Below are positions 1 to 4,891 of a DNA stretch of 5,798 nucleotides, piece by piece. Every line of letters starts with the position of its first letter. The first letter of the stretch is position 1. Source of the DNA: Methanobacteriota archaeon. GTDB lineage: Archaea > Altiarchaeota > Altiarchaeia > IMC4 > QMZM01. Below the pieces are notes generated by a model. That model did not search any database. It saw nothing but the letters and a program-made list of their open reading frames with translations, and was not told the origin of the DNA. The position numbers were made by a program, and so were the translations under genes. The stretch spans positions 1-5,798 of the forward strand of contig JAKFXM010000120.1 in assembly GCA_021731385.1 (NCBI GenBank). Reading direction: 5' to 3'.

Positions 1-306
1 CTCTGGTGCGCTTTTTGAGACAACAAGAATCTTTTTTACATCGCCCTTCAATGCATTTGCAGTAAATGGCACTTCAGCCTTATTGTCAACAATTATCCTG
101 ACAGGGGCTTTTGCATCCCTTCTGACCAGAATCTCCGGATTCTCATTCTTTAGGGTATCCACATCCAGCATTATGGCATCAACCGATTCCCTCAAAGAGT
201 AAATCTTATCCCTGTATAATTCATCAAGAAAGAGAATTTCATCGTTCTTCCTGCCAATCCTGCCGTCAAGGCTCATCGCGGTGTGAAATATGATGTACGG
301 ATACAT
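1..306 (-). CDS. arfC: 2,5-diamino-6-(ribosylamino)pyrimidinone 5'-phosphate reductase-like (RibD C-terminal family), C-terminus off window
   Basis: This reading frame is open from an ATG at 306-304 to the left edge (102 codons seen), so the gene continues outside the window. The N-terminus contains AMSLDGRIG (residues 10-18), matching the opening strand-turn of RibD C-terminal/DHFR-like reductases. It is followed by VDAIMLDVDTL (42-52), a P57 in the place of the family's D-P turn, and a VRIIVDN strand near residue 78. In archaea this family reduces the ribosylamino-pyrimidinone phosphate with NAD(P)H in cytosolic riboflavin and F420-chromophore synthesis. The family usually has MVGxxT where this protein has MLDVDT (D48 in place of Gly), in the region that helps bind the dinucleotide. 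The gene is divergent from the restriction-modification pair, with a 54-nt spacer carrying a TATA-like box at a good distance. Family assignment is firm; the exact substrate is inferred. Confidence 0.8.
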   Translation of the reverse strand, partial: MYPYIIFHTAMSLDGRIGRKNDEILFLDELYRDKIYSLRESVDAIMLDVDTLKNENPEILVRRDAKAPVRIIVDNKAEVPFTANALKGDVKKILVVSKSAPE

Positions 307-345
307 TTTGCTATAATTAACTGTAATTAGATATGTAATATTAAG

Positions 346-353
346 TTTATAAA
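346..353 (-). promoter_or_regulatory. TATA-like box TTTATAAA in the divergent spacer
   Basis: TTTATAAA is its own reverse complement, so it could serve either strand. For the minus-strand reductase (ATG at 306), initiation about 25 nt away would fall near 324 and give a leader of about 18 nt, a comfortable archaeal arrangement. For the plus strand the same box would start transcription near 373-376, inside the nuclease frame and at its second in-frame ATG (373). A second AT-rich candidate for the plus strand is CTATAATTAA at 311-320. Both calls rest on motif and spacing only. Confidence 0.4.
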
Positions 354-369
354 TCCCAAAATGACAGAA
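350..369 (+). repeat. Left copy of 20-bp direct repeat (duplicated gltX start)
   Basis: Positions 350-369 match 2192-2211 at 19 of 20 bases; the one difference is A358 against G2200. Each copy reads TAAATCCC, then A or G, then AA, then ATGACAGAA, so each carries an ATG with the same two following codons. Matching stops at both ends (A349 against T2191, A370 against T2212). The copies are offset by 1842 bp and bracket exactly the restriction-modification pair. Read as a target duplication, this copy would be the original gltX start region. Confidence 0.85.
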
Positions 370-1269
370 AAAATGGGCGAAAGTAATCTATGGGCAAAAG
401 AAACTGAGACTGATTTTTTCATAAAATCGTTAGAAGTGGCTTCGCCAGAACAATTGTTCTATATAACTAAAGATAAAGAGTATTATGCGTATTGGCCAAA
501 AAACTATAAGGGAGCAAAAACTACTCTGCAAAGCAGAAATGCTTTTATTGGGGCATATACTGAAAAATGGTCCCAGGAAATTTTAAGTAAAATTGCAAAA
601 GAATTAAACGCGTATGCGGTAAGAAATATTGTTTGTGAAGAATTAGAATTAACAAAGGGTTCTCCTGCTGATGTTGCAATCTGTAAAACTGATTCAGTTG
701 TTCAAAAGCCACAAGATATACTTGCCATTTTTGAAGTTAAGATGTCTATTGTGTGGAATTGGGAACTTCTCAAAAATAATTCTAAATTCACATTAAAGTG
801 TTTGGGTGATTTTAAGACGCATCAGGGAAATCCTGGTTTATTGCGTTCAGACAGCATGCTTAAAGCAATTGGAAAAAGCATAACAGTCAGAATTTCATCT
901 TTGGAATCCGCAAAAATTCCGATAATTGTCTTAGGCAATACACCAATTGCCAAAGGTTATTATCCAAAGGTTGACAATTTGAAAAATTATGGGATTATAC
1001 AAGGCTTCTGGTCATTAAATCCTGCCCCATTAGATAATAATGGAGAAAACGTAAAAGCAACAAAAGGAAAGGGATTTTTGCGATTTGACTCTTATTCTGA
1101 TTTCAAAAATCCGCTTTTAACTTTGCTTAAAGAAGATATGATGTTCTTTGCAGGTATGAAGTCAAAGAACGAATTAGGCAAATTTATCGAAATTGCCAAT
1201 AAGCAAGATACTTACGAAAAGAAAGCGGAAAAATTCCTAAATTTTATGAGGGAAAGAAATGATAAATAA
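361..1269 (+). CDS. Type II restriction endonuclease, PD-(D/E)xK-like
   Basis: I assign this 302-residue protein as the nuclease of a restriction-modification pair from its position and a visible PD-(D/E)xK core. SPADVAI (101-107) supplies D104 at the end of one strand, and about 20 residues later AIFEVKM (122-128) supplies E125 and K127. An upstream helix with E68 (TEKWSQEIL) could complete the metal site. It would cleave unmethylated DNA at the site protected by the downstream methyltransferase; the site itself cannot be read from the sequence. Its 3' end overlaps the methyltransferase start by 11 nt, implying coupled translation. The start is uncertain: the first codons ATG ACA GAA lie inside the 20-bp repeat shared with gltX, so the ancestral start may be M5 (ATG at 373). 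There is no clear Shine-Dalgarno sequence before either ATG. Confidence 0.75.
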   Translation: MTEKMGESNLWAKETETDFFIKSLEVASPEQLFYITKDKEYYAYWPKNYKGAKTTLQSRNAFIGAYTEKWSQEILSKIAKELNAYAVRNIVCEELELTKGSPADVAICKTDSVVQKPQDILAIFEVKMSIVWNWELLKNNSKFTLKCLGDFKTHQGNPGLLRSDSMLKAIGKSITVRISSLESAKIPIIVLGNTPIAKGYYPKVDNLKNYGIIQGFWSLNPAPLDNNGENVKATKGKGFLRFDSYSDFKNPLLTLLKEDMMFFAGMKSKNELGKFIEIANKQDTYEKKAEKFLNFMRERNDK

Positions 1270-2185
1270 GAAAAACGGCACGGAAACGAGCAAGTTCGGC
1301 TCTCCTGGAAGGGTTAACCATGATTCATCTAAATTTTATAATAGCCGACTTTATGAGGGTTTACCAACTGAAAAAGAGAAAGTTGTTTTTGTGGAGAATA
1401 AAATAGATGAAAAAAACATAAATCAAGTATTTTGTAAATCCGGCGATAGAATGGAAGAATTGCCAGATAATAGTGTTCATCTGATGGTTACATCACCCCC
1501 ATATAATGTTGGCAAGGAATATGATGAAAATTTATCTTTGAATGAATACAGGGAATTTCTTAAAAAAGTATGGAAAGATGTTCATCGTGTTCTTGTTCCG
1601 GGGGGAAGGGCGTGCATAAATATAGCAAATTTGGGAAGAAAACCGTATATCCCGCTTCATTCTTTCATTATCGAAGATATGCAAAAAATCGGATTTTTGA
1701 TGAGAGGAGAAATAATCTGGAATAAAGCATCAACAGCAAGTCCATCTACCGCTTGGGGAAGTTGGTTGTCCGCAAAAAACCCTGTTTTAAGAGATATTCA
1801 CGAGTATATTTTAATATTCTCAAAAGAATCGTTTTCAAGAGCAAACCACGATGATAAGCCAGCCACAATGACCAGAGAGGAATTTTTAGAACTAACAAAA
1901 AGTGTATGGACTTTTGGAGCAGAATCAGCCAAAAGAGTAGGGCATCCTGCTCCATTCCCGGTCGAACTTCCGTTAAGATGCATTAAACTTTACACTTTTG
2001 CGAATGATGTTGTTTTGGACCCATTCATAGGAAGCGGGACAACTGCGGTTGCTTGTTTGATGTCAAATCGTAGATTTGTTGGTTATGACATAGAGGAGGA
2101 ATATGTTAAACTTGCTGAAAAGAGAATAGAAGAAATTCTGAATGAAAAGAAGCAGCAGAAAATTAGCGAATTGATACAGAAATAA
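1259..2185 (+). CDS. Site-specific DNA methyltransferase, beta class (N4-cytosine or N6-adenine)
   Basis: This 308-residue S-adenosylmethionine-dependent methyltransferase modifies the exocyclic amino group of a base at a specific DNA site. The catalytic motif TSPPY (78-82) comes first and the AdoMet-binding motif DPFIGSG (254-260) comes late, which is the beta-class order. HPAPFP (229-234) is motif X, and VGYDIEEEY (274-282) follows motif I as motif II. The (S/T)PPY form favours N4-methylcytosine but does not exclude N6-methyladenine. The segment around 160-220, including STAWGSW (163-169), lies where target recognition is expected. The ATG at 1259 is preceded by GAGGG (1248-1252) and overlaps the nuclease end. 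The N-terminal block SKFGSPGRVNHDSSKFYNS looks like genuine family sequence, which supports this start. It is the cognate methylase of the upstream nuclease. No motif is broken. Confidence 0.93.
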   Translation: MINKKNGTETSKFGSPGRVNHDSSKFYNSRLYEGLPTEKEKVVFVENKIDEKNINQVFCKSGDRMEELPDNSVHLMVTSPPYNVGKEYDENLSLNEYREFLKKVWKDVHRVLVPGGRACINIANLGRKPYIPLHSFIIEDMQKIGFLMRGEIIWNKASTASPSTAWGSWLSAKNPVLRDIHEYILIFSKESFSRANHDDKPATMTREEFLELTKSVWTFGAESAKRVGHPAPFPVELPLRCIKLYTFANDVVLDPFIGSGTTAVACLMSNRRFVGYDIEEEYVKLAEKRIEEILNEKKQQKISELIQK

Positions 2186-2191
2186 GGTGAT

Positions 2192-2211
2192 TAAATCCCG
2201 AAATGACAGAA
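2192..2211 (+). repeat. Right copy of 20-bp direct repeat, at the present gltX start
   Basis: This partner of 350-369 differs only at G2200. It spans the 11 nt before the gltX ATG and the first three codons (ATG ACA GAA). Together the two copies place the insertion junction at the very beginning of gltX, so the gene keeps its full coding sequence but loses its original upstream promoter region, which now lies 1.8 kb away at the left copy. Confidence 0.85.
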
Positions 2212-3711
2212 TTTAAACTTTCAGGAAATCCAAAGAATGTTGTGATGAGATTTGCCCCGAATCCCAATGGGCCGCCAACAATTGGAAGTGCCAGAGGGAT
2301 TGTGATAAATTCTGAATTCTCCAGAAAATACAACGGGAAATTTATCCTGAGGTTTGATGATACGGACCCAAAGACAAAGAGACCAATGTTAGAGGCTTAT
2401 GAATGGTACATAGAGGACTGCAAATGGCTTGGTGCAAAGCCCGATGAGGTTTATATCGCTTCTGAAAGAATTTCAAATTACTACCCTTATGCAGAAGAAC
2501 TGATAAAATTGGGTAAAGCCTATGTCTGCTTCTGCAAAAGGGAGGACTTCAAGGCATTAAAGGACTCAAAGAAGGCATGTCCCCACAGGGAAATTCCGGC
2601 AGAGAAAAATCTTGAATTCTGGAAAAACATGCTTAAAGGGTCTTACAGCGATGGAGAGTGTGTTCTCAGGATAAAGACTGACATCAGGCATGAGGACCCC
2701 GCCATAAGGGACTGGGTTGCATTCAGGATACTGAGGGAAGAACATCCCAGGGTTGGAAGGAAATTTATCGTATGGCCAATGCTTGATTTTGAATCCGCAA
2801 TCGAGGACCATCTTTTAAATGTAACTCATATAATCCGCGGAAAGGATTTGGCCGATTCTGAGAAAAGACAGAGATTTGTCTATGAATACTTAGGATGGAA
2901 TTATCCCGTAACAATGCACTGGGGCAGGGTAAGGGTTGAGGAATGTGGCCGAGACAAAGTCTCGGACACGTGTCTGAGCCCAAAGGGCTCAGCCACATTC
3001 GGAAAATTCAGCACAAGCAGAATCAGGGCGGCAATCGAAAGTGGCGAATACACCGGATGGGACGATCCCCGGTTGCCTACTGTCAGGGCATTGGAGAGAA
3101 GGGGCATAAAACCGGATGCAATAAGAAATCTGATGCTGAATCTTGGAATAAGCGAGAATGATATAAGTTTAAGTCTTGAGAACCTCTTTGCTGAAAACAG
3201 AAAGATTATTGATAAGGAGACAAATAGATACTTCTTTGTCGATAATCCTGCGGGATTAATCGTGCATGATTTCCCAACGGATGAAATTAATGTAAAACTT
3301 CCATTGCACCCGAATTTCAGGGAAAGGGGATTTAGGGAATTTCACCTAAAGAAAGACGAATCCGGCAATATAAAATTTTTCATATCAGGGCAGGATTTCA
3401 ATGAATTAAAGATGAACCAGAATGTAAGATTAATGAACCTCTTTAATGTTGAAATTCTTGGAATCAGCCCTGAGAAAAAAAGCATAACAGCGAAATATTT
3501 AGAAGAGAAGAGATTGGATGTTAAAAAAATTCAGTGGGTTTATGAATATACAAATGCAGATGTCCTGATGCCCGATGGTTTGATATCCGGATTCTGCGAA
3601 TTAAACTGCAGAAATATTGGAATAGGTGATGTGGTTCAGTTTGAAAGATTCGGATTTGTCAGGCTTGAGGAAAAAAACGGGAAATTGAAATTTTGTTTCG
3701 GGCATAGATAA
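2203..3711 (+). CDS. gltX: Glutamyl-tRNA synthetase, archaeal type, with in-frame palindromic insertion
   Basis: This class I synthetase charges tRNA with glutamate in the cytosol; in archaea it is commonly non-discriminating and also feeds amidation of Glu-tRNA(Gln). The Rossmann core starts at residue 15 (MRFAPNPNGP). The HIGH position reads TIGS (26-29), FDDTDP (51-56) follows, and IIRGKDL and MHWGRVRVE lie before the active-site loop. KFSTS (268-272) replaces KMSKS, as is usual in archaeal GluRS. The C-terminal half (from about 350) is the beta-barrel anticodon-binding type, ending in FERFGFVRLEE and GHR. At 502 residues it is shorter than the roughly 550-570 typical of archaeal enzymes, because the N-terminal extension is nearly absent. 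Residues 247-266 are encoded by a 60-nt palindromic block. GGTGA (2186-2190) is a weak ribosome site 12 nt upstream. No clear TATA box lies in the 17-nt gap after the methyltransferase, so read-through is likely. Confidence 0.95.
   Translation: MTEFKLSGNPKNVVMRFAPNPNGPPTIGSARGIVINSEFSRKYNGKFILRFDDTDPKTKRPMLEAYEWYIEDCKWLGAKPDEVYIASERISNYYPYAEELIKLGKAYVCFCKREDFKALKDSKKACPHREIPAEKNLEFWKNMLKGSYSDGECVLRIKTDIRHEDPAIRDWVAFRILREEHPRVGRKFIVWPMLDFESAIEDHLLNVTHIIRGKDLADSEKRQRFVYEYLGWNYPVTMHWGRVRVEECGRDKVSDTCLSPKGSATFGKFSTSRIRAAIESGEYTGWDDPRLPTVRALERRGIKPDAIRNLMLNLGISENDISLSLENLFAENRKIIDKETNRYFFVDNPAGLIVHDFPTDEINVKLPLHPNFRERGFREFHLKKDESGNIKFFISGQDFNELKMNQNVRLMNLFNVEILGISPEKKSITAKYLEEKRLDVKKIQWVYEYTNADVLMPDGLISGFCELNCRNIGIGDVVQFERFGFVRLEEKNGKLKFCFGHR
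2941..3000 (+). repeat. 60-nt fully self-complementary (cloverleaf-like) insertion inside gltX
   Basis: Every base outside two AAA loops is part of a perfect palindrome. The outer stem is GAATGTGG (2941-2948) with CCACATTC (2993-3000). Hairpin 1 is CCGAGAC-AAA-GTCTCGG (2949-2965), the central palindrome is ACACGTGT (2966-2973), and hairpin 2 is CTGAGCCC-AAA-GGGCTCAG (2974-2992). It is 57% G+C (34 of 60), above its surroundings. Deleting it leaves GRVRVE followed by GKFSTS, which looks like the normal family sequence. Deleting only the inner 54 nt (2944-2997) leaves VEEFGKFSTS and reconstitutes a GAATTC target. Either version is a multiple of three. It is translated without a stop as residues 247-266, with two cysteines (C248, C257). 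Confidence 0.9.
3639..3711 (+). repeat. 73-bp direct repeat, native copy (3' end of gltX)
   Basis: The last 73 nt of gltX, from inside the FERFGF codons to the TAA stop, recur at 4263-4335 with one mismatch (A3708 against G4332). Matching stops right after the stop codon (C3712 against T4336) and just before the FERF codons (A3638 against C4262). The copies are offset by 624 bp and bracket the minus-strand toxin-antitoxin-like pair. Confidence 0.97.
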
Positions 3712-3718
3712 CCATAAT

Positions 3719-3925
3719 CTAAGCAGGTATTGGCATTAATTCCCTCTTTCTGCTTTCTACAAATTTTGCTACATTTTGGATAAATGTTGCAGCAGATGTT
3801 GTAAAATATGTCTCACCACATCTTTCACACACCTCTACCGGAATATCCTGAATCATTATACCTGAGACTTCAACACTAATATTCTTCTTTAAAATTTTTC
3901 CTTTGCAAGTATAACAGGTTTTCAT
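3719..3925 (-). CDS. YgiT-type zinc finger protein, probable antitoxin
   Basis: This 68-residue protein has two CxxC knuckles, C4/C7 and C33/C36, joined by a beta-rich linker with an IPVEVCERCGE segment. This is the zinc-binding N-terminal module of MqsA/YgiT-like antitoxins. The tail (residues 45-68) is helical and ends in PIPA; there is no separate helix-turn-helix domain, so DNA binding is not assured. Its ATG overlaps the stop of the upstream DUF4258 gene (ATGA at 3922-3925), so the two are co-translated. Such stand-alone YgiT-type zinc proteins frequently follow a DUF4258 gene, and the pair is thought to act as toxin and antitoxin; neutralising activity is inferred. The stop codon (3719-3721) lies only 7 nt beyond the convergent gltX stop. 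Confidence 0.8.
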   Translation of the reverse strand: MKTCYTCKGKILKKNISVEVSGIMIQDIPVEVCERCGETYFTTSAATFIQNVAKFVESRKRELMPIPA

Positions 3926-4215
3926 TTCCTTTCCCTATAATTTTTCCATCCCTCTTTTGGTATATAAACTGTAACTATCACCAAAACATCCTCATGAGTC
4001 GCACAAACTATATGAACTGGTTTATCATTAACCTGGGTTAGTAGAAGACAACTATGACCTCGGGGATCATTAGGATAGTCTTCAATTAATTCAAATCCCT
4101 TTTTGAGTGCATCCTCAATCTCCTTTGCTGTGATATTATCATTAAATTCCTCTCTAAGCGCGTGATAGGTATGTCTGATATTATCCAAACATTCTCTAAT
4201 CTTTTTATTTATCAT
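3922..4215 (-). CDS. DUF4258 domain protein, probable toxin
   Basis: This 97-residue protein matches the DUF4258 pattern: a helical N-terminus with H18-A-L, a helix ITAKEIEDALKKG (28-40), then DYPNDPRG (46-53) and SCLLL, KPVHIVCA (65-72) and a closing strand VIVTVYIPKEGW (79-90). The family is structurally akin to small RelE/BrnT/MqsR-like RNase toxins, but the catalytic residues are not well defined, so RNA cleavage here is inference. H18, R52, H54 and H68 are polar candidates. It precedes its zinc-protein partner with a 4-nt overlap, so the toxin comes first. There is no Shine-Dalgarno sequence; a TATA-like box centred about 26 nt before the ATG suggests a leaderless transcript. It has a complete length and no frameshift, so it is probably functional. 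Confidence 0.8.
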   Translation of the reverse strand: MINKKIRECLDNIRHTYHALREEFNDNITAKEIEDALKKGFELIEDYPNDPRGHSCLLLTQVNDKPVHIVCATHEDVLVIVTVYIPKEGWKNYRERK

Positions 4216-4236
4216 AATTGTAATTAATAAAACTAG

Positions 4237-4245
4237 AATTTATTA
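4237..4245 (-). promoter_or_regulatory. TATA-like box for the toxin-antitoxin pair
   Basis: On the minus strand this reads TAATAAATT and is centred at about 4241, 26 nt upstream of the A of the DUF4258 ATG (4215). That is the spacing expected when an archaeal transcript begins at, or within a base or two of, the start codon. The lack of any Shine-Dalgarno sequence supports this. Motif and distance only. Confidence 0.4.
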
Positions 4246-4262
4246 GTTAAAAGGGGTATCCC

Positions 4263-4335
4263 GTTTGAAAGATTCGGATTTGTCAGGCTTGAGGAAAAAA
4301 ACGGGAAATTGAAATTTTGTTTCGGGCATAGGTAA
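4263..4335 (+). pseudogene. Duplicated 3' end of gltX (remnant, 73 bp)
   Basis: This is an orphan copy of the last 23 or so codons of gltX, including the TAA stop. It has a single change from the functional copy: the last codon is AGG instead of AGA, both Arg. The frame upstream runs open only back to a stop at 4234-4236 and has no ATG, so it is not expressed as a protein. The near-identity points to a recent event or to gene conversion between the copies. The 66 bases after it (4336-4401) hold only an imperfect GAATTCC/GGAAATTC hairpin (4339-4357) that might be the original gltX terminator, and AT-rich sequence. Confidence 0.92.
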
Positions 4336-4401
4336 TGTGAATTCCCGTTGGAAATTCAGAGTCATGAAACTAAATGCTATTTATTAAATAGATACTATAT
4401 T

Positions 4402-4458
4402 TTAATCCGATTTTTTGCAAAAAATCGGAGCTCCGAAATTCCGAGAATTTCGGATTAA
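4402..4458. repeat. 57-nt compound palindrome upstream of the ribosomal operon
   Basis: Outer arms TTAAT (4402-4406) and ATTAA (4454-4458) enclose two palindromes. The first (4407-4428) is perfect, CCGATTTTTT followed by its complement through a GC centre. The second (4433-4453) is CCGAAATT, loop CCGAG, AATTTCGG. They are separated by a self-complementary AGCT (4429-4432). The layout (outer stem, hairpin, palindromic spacer, hairpin, outer stem) is the same as in the 60-nt block in gltX, although the sequences differ. An 8-nt TTTTAATC occurs on each side (4400-4407 and 4462-4469). It may be a small palindromic insertion or a terminator separating the gltX remnant from L7Ae. Confidence 0.8.
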
Positions 4459-4461
4459 GAC

Positions 4462-4509
4462 TTTTAATCTATCTTGAAAATTAATTATACCGATGATTAA
4501 AAAGGAGGT
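4462..4509 (+). promoter_or_regulatory. Leader of the L7Ae operon: TATA-like box and strong Shine-Dalgarno
   Basis: TTTTAATCTA at 4462-4471 is a plausible TATA box that would start transcription near 4490 and leave a leader of about 25 nt. GGAGGT at 4504-4509 lies 6 nt before the L7Ae ATG and is the strongest ribosome site in the window, fixing that start. The Shine-Dalgarno is well supported; the TATA box is tentative, with alternatives at about 4396 and 4484. Confidence 0.5.
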
Positions 4510-4515
4510 AAGAAA

Positions 4516-4875
4516 ATGAATTATGTGAAATTTGAAGTGCCTAAAGATGTTCTTGACAAGGCATTGGAGGCAATTGAAACCGCAAGAGATACTGGCAAGG
4601 TCAGGAAGGGAACAAACGAGGTTACAAAGGCTGTTGAGAGGGGGATTGCAAAAATTGTTCTTATTGGGAGTGATGTAAACCCACCAGAGATTGTAATGCA
4701 TCTACCCATGATATGTGAAGAAAAGAACATTCCATATCTCTATGCACCAAAGGCAGATATAGGTGAGGCTGTCGGAATTCATGTACCTACTGCCGCTGTC
4801 TGCATTGTTGAGGAGGGGAAGGCAAAGGATTTGGTTGCGGGGGTTATAACCAAGATCAAGGAACTGAGAAAATAA
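4516..4875 (+). CDS. rpl7ae: Large-subunit ribosomal protein L7Ae (kink-turn binding)
   Basis: This 119-residue protein is full length for archaeal L7Ae. It binds kink-turns in 23S rRNA and is also a core subunit of box C/D and H/ACA guide RNPs and of archaeal RNase P. KGTNEVTKAVERG (31-43) is the signature RNA-contact helix. It is followed by IVLIGSDVNPPEIVMHLP (47-64), the IPYLYAP strand (72-78) and the IHVPTAAVCI loop (88-97) that reads the kink-turn. All of these are intact. It is the first gene of an operon with S28e, L24e and ndk; the S28e ATG is 16 nt after its stop. Identification is certain from motif and context. Confidence 0.97.
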   Translation: MNYVKFEVPKDVLDKALEAIETARDTGKVRKGTNEVTKAVERGIAKIVLIGSDVNPPEIVMHLPMICEEKNIPYLYAPKADIGEAVGIHVPTAAVCIVEEGKAKDLVAGVITKIKELRK

Positions 4876-4891
4876 CCCATGAGGATTCAAA

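Larger units (their letters stand above)
370..2211 (+). mobile_element. Putative restriction-modification insertion unit
   Basis: The unit comprises both restriction-modification genes plus one copy of the flanking 20-bp repeat, 1842 bp in all. There is no transposase, integrase or terminal inverted repeat; the only mobility mark is the long direct repeat at the borders. Insertion of restriction-modification cassettes with long target duplications has been described in bacterial genome comparisons, and this has the same form. Borders are inferred from where the repeat match stops. Confidence 0.5.
3712..4335. mobile_element. Putative toxin-antitoxin insertion unit at the gltX 3' end
   Basis: This segment is the toxin-antitoxin pair, its promoter and one 73-bp copy of the gltX 3' end, 624 bp in total. 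It encodes no recombinase. The architecture, with an exact gene-end duplication on both sides of unrelated cargo read from the opposite strand, resembles integration that regenerates the end of the target gene. A tandem duplication followed by cargo insertion would give the same result. Confidence 0.5.

Noticed and set aside
311..341. AT-rich similarity between the arfC spacer and the toxin-antitoxin promoter region (4211-4236)
   Set aside because: Only short ATAATT/GTAATTA words are shared; this is expected by chance in such AT-rich sequence.
955..1000. Small hairpins inside coding regions (for example GGCAAT/ATTGCC in the nuclease gene, AGAATC/GATTCT near 128-143)
   Set aside because: They are short, imperfect in context and of a size expected by chance.
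2941..3000. tRNA gene or archaeal bulge-helix-bulge intron in gltX
   Set aside because: There is no tRNA consensus (no T-loop or anticodon arrangement), the hairpin loops are only 3 nt, and the two 3-nt bulges around a 4-bp helix are absent.
2943..3161. Open frame starting ATGTGGCCG inside gltX (plus strand, other frame), and minus-strand frames over 2765-3107
   Set aside because: The gltX frame has complete family motifs throughout; these frames exist largely because the palindromic block lacks stops in several frames.
4233..4236. Scarcity of CTAG in the window as a hint of the restriction site
   Set aside because: CTAG is rare in many prokaryotes for other reasons, and one short window cannot test avoidance.
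4474..4496. Possible kink-turn or box C/D-like motif (TTGA and CGATGA) in the L7Ae leader, which would suggest autoregulation by L7Ae
   Set aside because: The boxes deviate from consensus, no convincing flanking stems form, and the likely transcription start may lie downstream of part of it.
4402..4730. Minus-strand open frames opposite L7Ae
   Set aside because: They have no family resemblance and lie antisense to a certain ribosomal protein gene and its leader.
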